Assembly: GCF_000835495.1 (NCBI RefSeq)
Contig: NW_015622548.1
Coordinates: forward strand, 992,001 to 1,056,000
Source of the DNA: Cladophialophora immunda
Lineage: Eukaryota; Ascomycota; Eurotiomycetes; Chaetothyriales; Herpotrichiellaceae
DNA: 64,000 bases
Reading direction: 5' to 3'
Shown: positions 1 through 9,810 of the stretch, in pieces
Layout of the letters: every line of letters starts with the position of its first letter
Position numbering within the stretch: the first letter of the stretch is position 1
The notes under the pieces: generated by a model
The model's database searches: none
Told to the model about the DNA's origin: nothing
What the model saw: the letters and a program-made list of their open reading frames with translations, nothing else
Made by a program: the position numbers and the translations under genes

Positions 1-395
1 TGCAGAGTCTGTGGGCCAACAAGACAACCTTCTTCTGGACTTCTCCCCAGTCAATTCAGAGTTGCCAAAAGATGACGAGGGATATCAGAGAACAAGCTGT
101 CGTGTAGCAAGGGCGGGATGGAGTGAAGGGAAAGCGACTAAACACACACCACCAGTCCAAAGTGATATCCAGATCACTCACTCGTCCAGTTCGGATAAAA
201 CCTGCTCTGCCACACCCATGGATGTACTGCCCCCAGCCTCCTGGTTCCCAGAGACCTCAGTGTTTAAATATCTTACTTCTGTTTGATCTCACCGTCGACC
301 ATTCCTGCCATCGCCGACTCAATATCAACCGCCATCCCTAAAAGCATCATCTTCAGAGTACTTGTATAACACCACATCCTGCTGTACCAGCAAAC
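1..395. other. Left edge, upstream region of the first gene
   Basis: No gene is supported here. Short open frames exist but have no recognisable content. The last 150 bases are pyrimidine-rich and lead into the ATG at 396, so this is probably promoter and 5' leader of the following gene. Confidence 0.4.
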
Positions 396-1489
396 ATGTT
401 GCCTCCCAAGTCTCCCAACACGTCCTCGACCACCACGACCCTTACACTCCCATTGAGGGCTGCACCGCCAAAGTCAGTTATCCTTGATCCCTATTTCACC
501 CTCCTGTACGAAGACAACAAGAAGAACTTACAACACTTCCTTGACAACAAAGCGCCTCTTCCTGTCAAGGAAGTTCTCGCCACATCAAGATTTGCCGAAT
601 ACCTTTTGAGCAAGGAGCCAGGTCCAAGGGTCCAGTACGGAAACCTTCGGCCTGCTCTGAGTGCCATCCGTTCCTTCTTGGTCAGCTCTCCCGGTGGCAA
701 GAAGCTGTTGGCATTCTATAAGCACCTCCTGCAAGTTCAAGGTCGTTGGTTGATGGCGACAGCCCAGTTGGTCAGCTTTGAACTCTATGTCAAGCTCACT
801 TACGCCCTCTTCATCTCCCGTGATGACAAGAAGCTCTTAGACCATTTCATCAAGGTCATCCCAGGAGCTCTGTCCAAGGTGGCGAACTACAGCAATGTTG
901 ACAGAGCTAGCTTTGACACCTTGCTGAATCTCGAAAAGAATCGTCTTCAGGAAGCCAGCTTCAGTGCAGCAGACAGCCTCTTCAACTTCAAAGTCTCTAA
1001 GGAATTCTACCACACTCACGGGAAACTTCTCACTGCCATCGAGGTGCACGAAGCCAAGCTTGAGGAACTGCGTGAGCGAGCCGCTCGCCGCAAAGCTGAA
1101 CGGCAGGCTAGGATTCAAGCCGCGTACACACGAAATTCAGCTACGCTCAACCGACAGATGGGTATGGCTGGTATGACTCCCCACCATCCGGAGGTTGAAG
1201 CCTCTGTCTGTCAGTACACCAAGGAGATTCGTAATGAATTCTTCTCTTTCAACGAAGATACTGATGCTCAAGAGCCTCTCGGTGAGTCTTTTCGTTTCCA
1301 ACCTTGCCGACAGCATCGCTAACCAATCTGTTGAGACTTGACCGGTGAATAGTACTGGGGGATCAACTTCACGGTCACAACGTCACTGCTTTCCCGTTGG
1401 TGTTCTCTGTCGGCTGCATATGGAATGCTCTTCTTCGAGCCCACCTGTGTAAGGCAACGCTTTCCCTCATGAGGATTGGCGTATCCTAA
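396..1489 (+). CDS. Hypothetical protein, 340 aa, one intron
   Basis: I do not recognise this protein. Two exons are read, 396-1281 and 1353-1489. The 71-nt intron has a GTGAGT donor, a GCTAAC branch point at 1318 and an AG acceptor at 1352; without splicing the frame stops at 1321. The protein opens with a Ser/Thr/Pro-rich stretch of about 20 residues and then looks like a mostly helical soluble domain. A strongly basic Arg/Lys/Glu helix (about residues 225-242, LRERAARRKAERQARI) resembles a coiled coil or nucleic-acid-binding helix. No signal peptide or membrane segment is visible. It converges on the eS8 gene downstream. Its reality rests on a 295-codon open frame with a clean intron; its function is unknown. 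Confidence 0.65.
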
Positions 1490-2251
1490 ACATGAAAGGC
1501 ATAAATCCAAGAGTCATGTCACTGGCAAGCTCACCAAGAGAAAGGTTGCATGCACTCGAGCGTATGGCATTTGAATGAGCTTTGGAAAGGACGGATGCGA
1601 TTTTATGGCCCATGCCCAGTTGCCATGAGCCTAAGGAAAATCCATTTGGAATGACTTTCTTGGATCGAAGTGAACAGGAGAATTGACTTCTTGTCAAGCA
1701 GACATTGTCGGCCAAATGAGAATCAGAAGCAAATGTCCACCTTCACATTGAACGGTACATGAAAGCTTGGTGATAGGAATTCCCAAGGGCTTTGCGGATG
1801 GTTTCAAAACACCAATTCGAGCTCTTGAACAAGACAGACTGCTGCTGCAGGACTTTTTCAATATGATTGAAATTGAATTCTAGCCGTTGGTTCCTCACTT
1901 TTGTTTTGCATTTTTCTTCTCCCTCTGTCAACAAGTCGTCCTGCGCGGGGGCAAGTGAGACCTTGATACCATCAAGGATGTTGATAGGCTAGAAGCAAGA
2001 GTCGAGCAAACATGATCTAAGCTTAGTGCCACGACAGAACCCTCCATCTTCGTAATCGTCAAGACACAAATCGCCCTGTCAAAAGTCGGCTGCCTGTCCA
2101 CGGGACTTGGGACTCGTCTTTTGCCACGTTCCGCACCAGAACAAGGACCCTCCCCCCTTCCACGGAGAAGCAACCCCCTTTGCAGAGTGCAACCAACCCC
2201 GTATTTTCCTACGCCCACGATGTTTGCACCTCCGGTAGAGTATCTTTTGCA
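1490..2251. other. Intergenic, convergent 3' ends
   Basis: This is the 762-nt gap between the 3' end of the hypothetical gene (+) and the 3' end of eS8 (-). I see no coding sequence, RNA gene or repeat; it presumably holds both 3' UTRs. Confidence 0.4.
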
Positions 2252-2999
2252 TCACTTTCTGATGGCTCTCTGGTAGAACGCCAACTCGTCACCCTCCAGG
2301 ACGTAGCCGTCCACTCTCCCGCTCTGGCCGGGCCGAGAGCTGATGACGGCGTAGAGCCGACCGGCCTCGAACTGTCTCTCCAACGCGGGCTCGATCTTGC
2401 CGCTCTTCTTCAACCGCTCCTCCCGCTTCGCCTGCACGCTCCTGCTGACCTTGGCCTCCCCGGCACCCCCCTCGGCCGCCGCGGCCCCGGCGCCCGCAGC
2501 CTTGGTCTGCTGTGTTCGCTTCCGCCCGATGTTCGTGCCGTAATGCGCTTCGTACCAGGTTCTGAAGGGGGCCGCGTCGATCTGCACCACGGCGGACTTG
2601 GTGAGGGTGTTTGTGCGGACGAGTTCGTTGTTGGACGGGTGGTAGGCCACGACAATGACGCGGACCTTGCGGGCGATGCCCTCGCTGCCCCAAGAGAAGT
2701 TGCCGCTCTCCAGGCGCAGGGCGCGGTATTTGGTGTTGCCGCCCCGGGTGCGGACAAGGTGGATGCGTTTGGCGCCGATACGTGTGTTGGCGGGTTGGCG
2801 GCCCTTTTCGAATGCTCTACAGGTAGAAACCAAAAGCAACAATGTCAGAAATCCGATTTTCTCATGCTTGTGCTTTTCTCTCTCTTGCTCAACGAAACTT
2901 GCTGGTAGGGTGGGGAGAAATGTACCTCTTCTTGCGGTAGTATGCGCGCTTCGCACCGGTGGCAGACCGCTTGTGGCGGCTGTCTCGTGAGATACCCAT
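2252..2999 (-). CDS. rps8: 40S ribosomal protein eS8
   Basis: Component of the small ribosomal subunit body. Two exons: 2999-2926 encodes the typical start MGISRDSRHKRSATGAKR, and 2816-2252 continues with AFEKGRQPANTRIG. The 109-nt intron (2925-2817) interrupts an Arg codon in phase 2. Spliced length is 212 aa, close to the usual 200-210. Eukaryotic S8 hallmarks include TRGGNTKYRALRLESGNFSWGS, seen here around residues 50-70, and a basic/Ala-rich eukaryote-specific insert (KAAGAGAAAAEGGAGEAK). The C-terminal part (AVISSRPGQSGRVDGYVLEG) is canonical. It is divergent from the eS10 gene, with the starts about 0.7 kb apart, which suggests a shared promoter region for two equimolar products. Confidence 0.95.
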
Positions 3000-3693
3000 G
3001 ATTGCGGTTCTGAGGAGGACTGCAAAGGAGGCAAATTTGTCAGTATTCACATCGTTTGCATGTTCACAAAAGCAGGTGTCAATCGCAGGATGGGAAGAGG
3101 TCGAGTGACCAAAAGCTTCGGGAGGGTGATGTTGTAATGGGTTTCCTCAATGCATTTCCTCCCATCTGGTGTACGTAGGGATTCGAATACTGACCTGACC
3201 AAATCAGCAATCCCTCAGTGAGCAATTAAGAGTATGTCGTCGAGATCTCGTTGAGATGGAGTGTGTATTGTCGTCTGAGTGCAGAGGGTCGTTCAATCCC
3301 ACGAATCCAAAAATCGCAAAATCGAGAGCGTGCGCCGGGTCGCCCGCCAAGAATTTTCTTGCCAAGGATGGACTGGGGGTACGGTGAGGTATTGAGACAG
3401 TCAGCGTGGCTTTGCTACTGGCCAGTCAGCCAGTTTGGGTCCGTCCAGACTGTCCCGATAATCCGCTGTAGAAAGTGCCAAGATTTTAATCTTGGCGTAG
3501 ACTCGCACACATTCGGCCCTGGGCGTGCATGTAAAGTCTTCTCCGCCTCGACCTTTTCCACCGCTACCACTACCTTGTTCCAAGTTCTCTCTTGTTGTGT
3601 GCGATTCCCCGAAGAGCGCCAGGAACTCGCAGCAACAATTTCCCACCTCTGCACCAAAGTCCATTCACAGGAAACCCAAGGGACATCGCAAAA
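3000..3693. promoter_or_regulatory. Divergent promoter between eS8 and eS10
   Basis: A 694-nt region between the eS8 start (2999, leftward) and the first coding bases of eS10 (3694, rightward). It carries pyrimidine-rich tracts near 3540-3600, as expected for highly expressed fungal genes, and a near-perfect inverted repeat at 3477-3496. Bidirectional control is inferred from layout only; transcription start sites cannot be read from the sequence. Confidence 0.55.
3477..3496. repeat. 9-bp inverted repeat in ribosomal-protein promoter
   Basis: The arms GCCAAGATT and AATCTTGGC are exact reverse complements separated by TT. It lies about 200 bases upstream of the eS10 start. Such a dyad could be a site for a dimeric transcription factor, or it could be chance. 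Confidence 0.6.
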
Positions 3694-4314
3694 ATGTGAG
3701 ATCTGGGCGCTGCCCTCTCTCAGAATTGCATTACTGACGGATTCTGTGCCCTGCAGGCTTATCCCCAAGGCTGACCGCAAGAAGATCCACGAGTATCTCT
3801 TCCGTGAAGGTGTGCTCGTGGCCAAGAAGGACTACAACCTCCCCAAGCACGGCGACATCGATACCAAGAACCTCTTCGTATGTTCGACCGAAGCCGCAAC
3901 AGCAGTATGACAACCCGACTAACGCGACACGATGTGCTATAGGTCATCAAGGCTTGCCAATCCCTCACCTCCCGTGGCTATCTCAAGACGCAGTTCTCTT
4001 GGCAATACTACTACTACACCTTGACCCCCGAGGGTCTGGACTACCTGCGCGAATGGCTTCACTTGCCTGCTGAGATCGTCCCTGCGACGCACATCAAGCA
4101 GCAGCGCAGCCATGCTCCTCCTCGTGGCATGATGGGTGGCGACGACCGTGAGCGCCGTGGCGGCGGCCGTGGAGGACCACGTGGTGATCGTGAGGGTGGA
4201 TATCGTCGTCGTGAGGACCGTGGTGAGGGCAAAGAGGGTGGTGCTCCCGGCGAGTTTGCGCCTACATTCCGTGGTGGCTTCGGCCGTGGTCGTGGTGCCC
4301 CTCCGGCCTCCTAG
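3694..4314 (+). CDS. rps10: 40S ribosomal protein eS10, start codon split by an intron
   Basis: Small-subunit protein of the 40S head/beak. Three exons: 3694-3695 (AT), 3757-3877 and 3943-4314, giving 164 aa. The first intron (3696-3756, 61 nt, GTGAGA...CTGAC...GCAG) falls inside the initiation codon: AT from exon 1 joins G from exon 2, giving [11 protein letters not shown], the conserved eS10 N-terminus. Read unspliced, ATG is followed at once by TGA. The second intron (3878-3942) has a GACTAACG branch. Conserved blocks include [17 protein letters not shown] and [19 protein letters not shown]. The tail from about residue 105 is rich in Arg-Gly repeats ([12 protein letters not shown]), as in other eukaryotic S10 proteins. 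Confidence 0.94.
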
Positions 4315-4637
4315 ACGGTTGGACGATCCACTTCGTCAGGAGCTCGTCCGTGTGCACACGCACATTCCTGCGTGACGACGACCTCTTTTCTGAGAAGCAC
4401 ATCGGTGATGGCCTTGCACACGAGGCGGCAGAGAGTTGAGCATGTCTTGGGAGGAGCAACGGATCTGATATCTTTGCAGACTCCCATGAAATCACATAGA
4501 GCAATGACAAGTTGTCATGCACCGGGGCCACAATTCCCCCTTGGACAGTCACCGCGTCGCTGTTGCGGCATTATTTCCTTTGTCATCCCTTGATGTTGTC
4601 CCGCACACTGCTTTCTGCCTGCTTCCTTTGATTCTTC
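4315..4637. other. Intergenic, convergent 3' ends
   Basis: The 323-nt gap between the eS10 stop and the M20 hydrolase stop on the other strand. Nothing is recognised beyond presumptive 3' UTRs. Confidence 0.4.
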
Positions 4638-6242
4638 TCAGTCAAAATCTCCTCGCTCCTTCCTCAGCCGATCCATTCTCAGCACCGAATGCAGAAGGAC
4701 ATTCGCCCCCACAGCACAATCTTCCTCCTCGCACCACTCGCTCGGATTGTGCGAGACGCCATCTTTGCAAGGGACAAAGATCATCCCCGTGGGACAGTGC
4801 ACGTTGGTACAGACGCTATCGTGCCCTGCACCGCTTGTCATCTTCTGGAGCTTGCTTGCATCACCTCCCAAGACAGCCAGCGCGCTCTCCTCAATACACT
4901 TGATGGCCTCGTGATTAAATGTGATGGCATCGCTCGAAAAATCTTCCTTCATCCCAACGCGGATCTTCGTGAGCGGATTGTCCTTCAACCTTGAAACCCT
5001 CTCTGAGGGAGATGCTGTAGAAGCTCTGATATTTTTGCCGGCTCCCTGCTTCGCGTCATATGGGTCCATATGGTCCCCGTCGTTCACCAGCTGAATGAAT
5101 TCCTCGATCTTGTTGACCATCCTCTTCAGGCCCCTATCGAGAGGATTTCTCAGATCCAAACTCATCTCGACCTGTCCGGGAACGGTATTGACGCTTCCAG
5201 GAGAGACGTTCATTATTCCCACCGTCGCCAACCCCTTTAAACTCTCCGCGATTTTGCGGATCTTGTGCAGAAAGGTGGCTGCAAGATAAAGGGCGTCGGC
5301 GCGATTCTCGAAATCCGTGGTCCCGGCATGCGATTCCCTCCCGGTTATTGTAACAGTGAACCACTTGTAAGCTTGAACGCCCTCGACGATTCCAATCTTT
5401 TGTCTCGCTCTTTCGAGTTTCGGACCTTGTTCGATATGCAGTTCAAAGTGTGCGCCTAGGGGCGTGCCGGGTTTCCCGTCACGGTAGCAAGGGGCATCTC
5501 CCAGATATCCAATCCTTTGCAATTCATCCTTGACCGTGGCCTGGGGCAGTCCCGGACTGACGCTGCGTACGCTCCAGGCTTTCTCCAGTCCGATGCGCCC
5601 AGACCAGACGGAGCTCCCCATCATGCTCACCGGAAACCTGGCGCCCTCCTCGTTGGTCCAGTTCACCACGCCCACGTCGCCCTCGGTCTCGATCCAGTTC
5701 TCATTCAGCACCCTCAACATCTCGATCCCCGCGGCGACGCCCAAGACGCCGTCGAAGCGCCCGCCGCTGGGTTGGCTGTCCAAGTGGCTGCCCGCGAACG
5801 TGGCTGGGGCTTCGACTCTGTGGCCAGATCGGGACGACGACGACGACGACGACGACAGGCCCGGCCTGATGGCAAAGATGTTGCCCATCTGATCCACGTG
5901 GGTCCTGCATCCCAGAGCCTGGGTGGTGGCGATGAACCAGTCGCGTGCGGACCTGTCCTCGTCGCCGAGTGCCAGGCGCGAGAGGCCTGCGGTCTTGACA
6001 TCGCCCATCTTCGGTCTCGTGGCCGAGGTCCATTGCGCGGTTGCGTGGATCGTGTCCCAGAGCCGGGCGGAGTTGACCTTCAGCCCGCTCAGTTTGGGTC
6101 CGTCGAGCTCCGTCGTGCGGAGGCGCAGAGGCCCTGAAGTCGTAAAGGCCCTGGTCGGGAATGATAACCCATGGCCGCAGTGAAGCTTCAGCCTGTTGTT
6201 GAGCTTGGACAGGGTTGATGGCGACGGTCTGTTCATGGCCAT
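4638..6242 (-). CDS. M20-family Zn amidohydrolase (N-carbamoyl-L-amino-acid hydrolase / beta-ureidopropionase type)
   Basis: Intronless, 534 aa from the first in-frame ATG at 6242; another Met follows two codons later. The family hydrolyses N-carbamoyl amino acids, ureidoglycolate/allantoate or beta-ureidopropionate with a di-metal centre. Visible signatures are GSHLDSQPSGGRFDGVLG (His and Asp ligands), NWTNEEGARFP (Glu ligand/catalytic Glu), LHIEQGP, the dimerisation-domain SHAGTT motif, and a C-terminal GAGHDSVC...HNPSEWCEEED block with the last His ligand. The N-terminus is basic and Ser/Thr/Leu-rich with few acidic residues, so a mitochondrial presequence is possible. A run of eight Ser just before the first metal motif is encoded by a triplet repeat near 5839-5862. 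The exact substrate cannot be assigned from sequence; pyrimidine or hydantoin degradation is plausible. Confidence 0.88.
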   Translation of the reverse strand: MAMNRPSPSTLSKLNNRLKLHCGHGLSFPTRAFTTSGPLRLRTTELDGPKLSGLKVNSARLWDTIHATAQWTSATRPKMGDVKTAGLSRLALGDEDRSARDWFIATTQALGCRTHVDQMGNIFAIRPGLSSSSSSSSRSGHRVEAPATFAGSHLDSQPSGGRFDGVLGVAAGIEMLRVLNENWIETEGDVGVVNWTNEEGARFPVSMMGSSVWSGRIGLEKAWSVRSVSPGLPQATVKDELQRIGYLGDAPCYRDGKPGTPLGAHFELHIEQGPKLERARQKIGIVEGVQAYKWFTVTITGRESHAGTTDFENRADALYLAATFLHKIRKIAESLKGLATVGIMNVSPGSVNTVPGQVEMSLDLRNPLDRGLKRMVNKIEEFIQLVNDGDHMDPYDAKQGAGKNIRASTASPSERVSRLKDNPLTKIRVGMKEDFSSDAITFNHEAIKCIEESALAVLGGDASKLQKMTSGAGHDSVCTNVHCPTGMIFVPCKDGVSHNPSEWCEEEDCAVGANVLLHSVLRMDRLRKERGDFD

Positions 6243-7251
6243 CAATCGAAGGAAGTAGCTGTGTTCCAATTGGATATAGGTAGATTCTTTTCCCCTGGAT
6301 CCCTAATACAAAAGCTCCAAAGGGGTTTAGGGACCAAAGAGACCGAATCAAAAGGTGTAGTTCCTTGCTCAACGGAGTATGATGTTGGAATGTTCACTAT
6401 ACCTAAATGTACGCTTTGGTTGCTACAGACATAAGCCACGGTAAGTTTCAATGCAAAGAAGAGACCAAAGCATAAAGTGCAGACTAAGATTGGCCCTGTT
6501 TACCTCCTTGTTCGGTGATTTCGGGTCAATGAACCACCGATAGACGACAGTACAAATTAATCAAACAGCACTTGTGTCCTCTATCTAGCCCTGTGTCCTG
6601 GAGAATCTCTTCATGGTCAAATACTCTGTACACTGCCTCCTAAGCCCAGAAACTTGTAATGAGGGCTATCTCAAACTTGGGACACGGAAATATCTTGGGA
6701 ACGGCGGACAAACAGTCTGGAGGTTTTCCCATGACGGCCAATCAATATGGAACCCCAAAGCTATTCGAGAAACAACGCAATCAGGGCATGGTCCAGGATC
6801 GAGGGAGGTTTTATGCTCCTTTCCCAGCTCGGCTGAGTTGCCGTTTCCTTTGTTCCATCCCTCCAAACCTGCAGAGATCTATGGATGTCTCCGCTGACTC
6901 CGAAGCTGGACTCGACTTCCGCTCGTTGCCCCCAATGATCATGCGACTACCAGCCTGCCGCAACTGGCTGGGTGCCGACCGACACCCATCTCTGTTTGAT
7001 TCGGCCCACAGCACTTTGTCGAGGGCTGAGAATGTACCAGGAATCTCTCGGGGTTGCACATGGACTGACTGCTATCTCGCTTGAGATACGCCTTGGGACG
7101 GGTCCGCATGCCCGGGATATGCATGCGAGTCGCAATTTATCCAGCCAAGGCCGCTACAGGAGTCGGCTTTACACGTTGTGTCTGTCGTGGACATGGGGTT
7201 ATGGACATAGAAGCGGCCGTTCCCCGTGGTTGGTCAATGGACTTTTTTGGC
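6243..7251. other. Intergenic region upstream of the M20 hydrolase
   Basis: About 1 kb between the M20 gene start and the 3' end of the small membrane protein gene. Only short unrelated open frames are present. It should hold the M20 promoter. Confidence 0.4.
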
Positions 7252-7507
7252 TCATCCTTTTGTCTCCCGATCCACGCTGTACACCTTGAAAACCTTCTGT
7301 CGATCGTCAGGCGGCGGCGTTAATCCTAGTGATGCTTCGATTTGATCCGAGAACAGCAGCATCGCGGACGCATTGAGCATTAGGGCAACACCTATGACAG
7401 CGCGGGTCTTTGGAGAAAGAGCTTTGTAGGAGCTGCACGACGGGTCAGCCACGTGTTCTGCAGAAGGAAGCAGGGAGTGACGCGGGGACACACCTCCACA
7501 GGGTCAT
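7252..7507 (-). CDS. Small single-pass membrane protein, 64 aa, two exons
   Basis: Exon 1 is only 14 nt (7507-7494, ATG-Thr-Leu-Trp plus AG). A 61-nt intron (7493-7433, GTGTGT donor, GCTGAC branch, GTGCAG acceptor) leads to exon 2 (7432-7252). The product starts MTLWSSYKALSPKTR, followed by a membrane-length hydrophobic stretch (AVIGVALMLNASAMLLF), then SDQIEASLGL and a charged tail. From memory, small fungal proteins with a W-S-S-Y-K-x-L-S-P-x-T-R opening, one transmembrane helix and an S-D-x-x-E segment are widespread in Pezizomycotina and have no known function. It is too short to be found without splicing, so the model rests on motif and splice fit. Confidence 0.65.
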
Positions 7508-8417
7508 GCTGAAAAGTAGAATCGCTGATTTTGGCTCGCGGCGAAGCACCGAGATCTCAATGAGTGTTTTGGTTCGAACTGTCCCAAAGGCATTGCGGAC
7601 TTGGAGAACTGTCGAGCCATGGATCATCAGGTACCTCGCTCGCTCGTCCGCAGCCAGCTGCATTACAAGGCAGGTATTCCGAGTCTGCACCATACCTCAT
7701 GTGTGCACCTTGATTCTGCCGATCATAGAGACAAGGATATACTCTATCCAGGCTGCAAAGTAAATAAAAGACGAATATCAGGCCCAAAAGATGACTTGCG
7801 TTATCTCCAAATGGTACATGGATGCCACGTGTGTACTGTAAATGTTTCTGCACTGCTCACCCCATTATAACAGAGCACTGTCTTCGTCGTGGTCGAGCAA
7901 CGGCGCCGTGCACTTCAGACTCTTATGATCAACCGTAAATTGCGTGCTTGACAGATCCGTTCCACGTCGTCTCTGAGTGGCTGAACCCGACTCCCTGTTG
8001 GACTGTTCAGCTCCATTCAGTAACGTATTGTGGATAAGGATGCTGATATTCTCAGCCTTGCGAGGTCGTAGCAGCGATATCTAGTTGTATACGAGCTTCG
8101 GGTCTCAGGCAGAGAGGCCTTATGGCCATGGGAAGGGAGCATTCTGCAGATGTAGAATGCCCCATTCCTGTACTGGCCGATTGTGCCCCGCACTCGCTAT
8201 ACATTGACCCATTCTCCTCTCAGGACGTGATTGGGGTTTCGGGGAACAGCGTCAGCGAGTGCAATTGCGAGATGGCGGTGGGAACAATCACCCTCATCCT
8301 TCGGACCTCCCACCGCTCCCTCGGCCACAGACCACCGCATCATCCATCTCAACAGCCATATCTTCTCTTCGGGTGCTATCTTTCCAAAGAGCATCACAGA
8401 CGCCGTACTCCTCCGCC
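7508..8417. other. Intergenic region, divergent promoters
   Basis: About 0.9 kb between the small membrane protein (leftward) and the sulfite-oxidase-like gene (rightward). No gene is supported. It should contain both promoters. Confidence 0.4.
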
Positions 8418-9810
8418 ATGCCGGTTGTAGGTCTACCGTGCATTTTGCTGCCTGGGCTTCATGCTGGCAAGGGACAGCTCACAATGACTGACTGACCGGC
8501 TGGAATAGGTCAAAGTTTGTCCGTACGACGATGGCACGGTCGAGAAGCCCATCAATCGGGAACCCTACATGATCGATCTCGTTTCAAGGTATGGGAACGT
8601 TCCCTTTCCCTGGTCAAGAATAGCCTCTCAATGGCCCACAACAGCTTCATCACCAAAAGCGACAATTATGACCGGAACCACGGCCCAATTCAGCACAAGA
8701 TCGGGACGGATCACCGAGTCACAGTAGACGGGGCGGGCTTCGTCTCCGAGACTCTCAGTTTCACCGTCGACCAGCTCGTGAATGACTTCCCGCAAGCCAG
8801 GGTGACCTGCACGCTGCAGTGCGCTGGAAACCGCCGACACACCATGCGCACACGCATCAAGGAGGTCTTGGGTGTAGATTGGGAGGATGCTGCTCTCATG
8901 ACATGTGCGTGGGAGGGCCCTCGGGTTCGTGACATCCTGCTCGCGGCCGGAGTCCAGGACCACCACACCATGGGTGACAACGTACCACCGAAGCATGTCC
9001 ACTTTGCCAATTATGGCGGCAGGACTCAGGCCGACGAGTGGTATGGAGGGAGCATCCCCTTCGACCGGGCTATGGACCCAGCCATGGATGTGATCCTGGC
9101 GGTCAAGGTACGAATCGCGAGCGCTTCGTAACCCTTCCCCCTTTTCGGCGGCACGTCTGCTGACTTGTCACCTCTCGGGCACGTCTGCTGACTTGTAACC
9201 TCTCGGGCAACAGATGAATGGCTTGCCTTTGCCAGCCCGACACGGCTTCCCCGTCCGCGCCATCGTCCCGGGAGTTCTGGGCGCTCGTTCTGTGAAATGG
9301 CTTGACCGCGTCACCGTTTCCGACAGGGAATCACCATGTTTCTATCAGCAGCGTGACTACAAGATTTTGCCGCCGGAGGCAGTTTGTGCTGAAACCGCTG
9401 AGAAATATTGGGACCAGTGTCCCTCGATGCTGGACATGCCCATTAACTCTTGTGTTGCGTACCCAATCTCGGGCTCCACCATTGTTCTGCCTTCATCCGG
9501 GATGATTGAGGTGCTTGGGTATGCCGTTCCACAAGGCGCTCAAGGCCCGGTTGTCAGAGTTCAGGTGTCGGGTGATGAAGGCAGGACTTGGACCGATGCG
9601 CACCTCGAGGATGGTGGCAAAGATGCGAGCCGGTGGACCTGGTCTTTGTGGCAGGCCGAGATCAAGATGGAGAAGGGCAAAGACCAAAGGATTTTCGCAA
9701 AAGCCACCGACGCCGGAGGTAATACGCAGACCTGTGAACGATCAGCTTGGAATTTGAGAGGCGTGGCCTACAATGGCTATGAAGCTGCATTCGATTTGAC
9801 CATTCTCTAG
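8418..9810 (+). CDS. Sulfite-oxidase-family molybdopterin oxidoreductase (no heme domain)
   Basis: Four exons are inferred: 8418-8426, 8509-8588, 8645-9107 and 9214-9810, giving 382 aa. Sulfite oxidase family signatures are NREPYMIDLV, YDRNHGPIQ, TCTLQCAGNRR (the Cys is the expected molybdenum ligand), ADEWYGGSIPFDRAMD, MNGLPLPARHGFPVRAIVPG and GARSVKWLDRV; the last 130 residues fit the Mo-co dimerisation domain. There is no cytochrome b5 domain, so it resembles plant-type or fungal heme-free enzymes that pass electrons to oxygen or another acceptor; this is inference. The 9-nt first exon (Met-Pro-Val) is the least certain part: three GT donors lie within 8 bases of each other and I chose GTAGGT at 8427. 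Intron 3 contains an internal duplication. Sulfite detoxification is the likely role, but other substrates are possible. Confidence 0.85.
9151..9206 (+). repeat. 28-bp tandem duplication inside an intron
   Basis: Two adjacent 28-bp copies (9151-9178 and 9179-9206) differ at one base (C/A). Each carries a TGCTGACTTG segment that fits a branch-point consensus, so the intron has two candidate branch points before its acceptor at 9213. Confidence 0.85.

Noticed and set aside
2180..2908. 242-codon plus-strand frame
   Set aside because: Shadow of the eS8 gene on the other strand.
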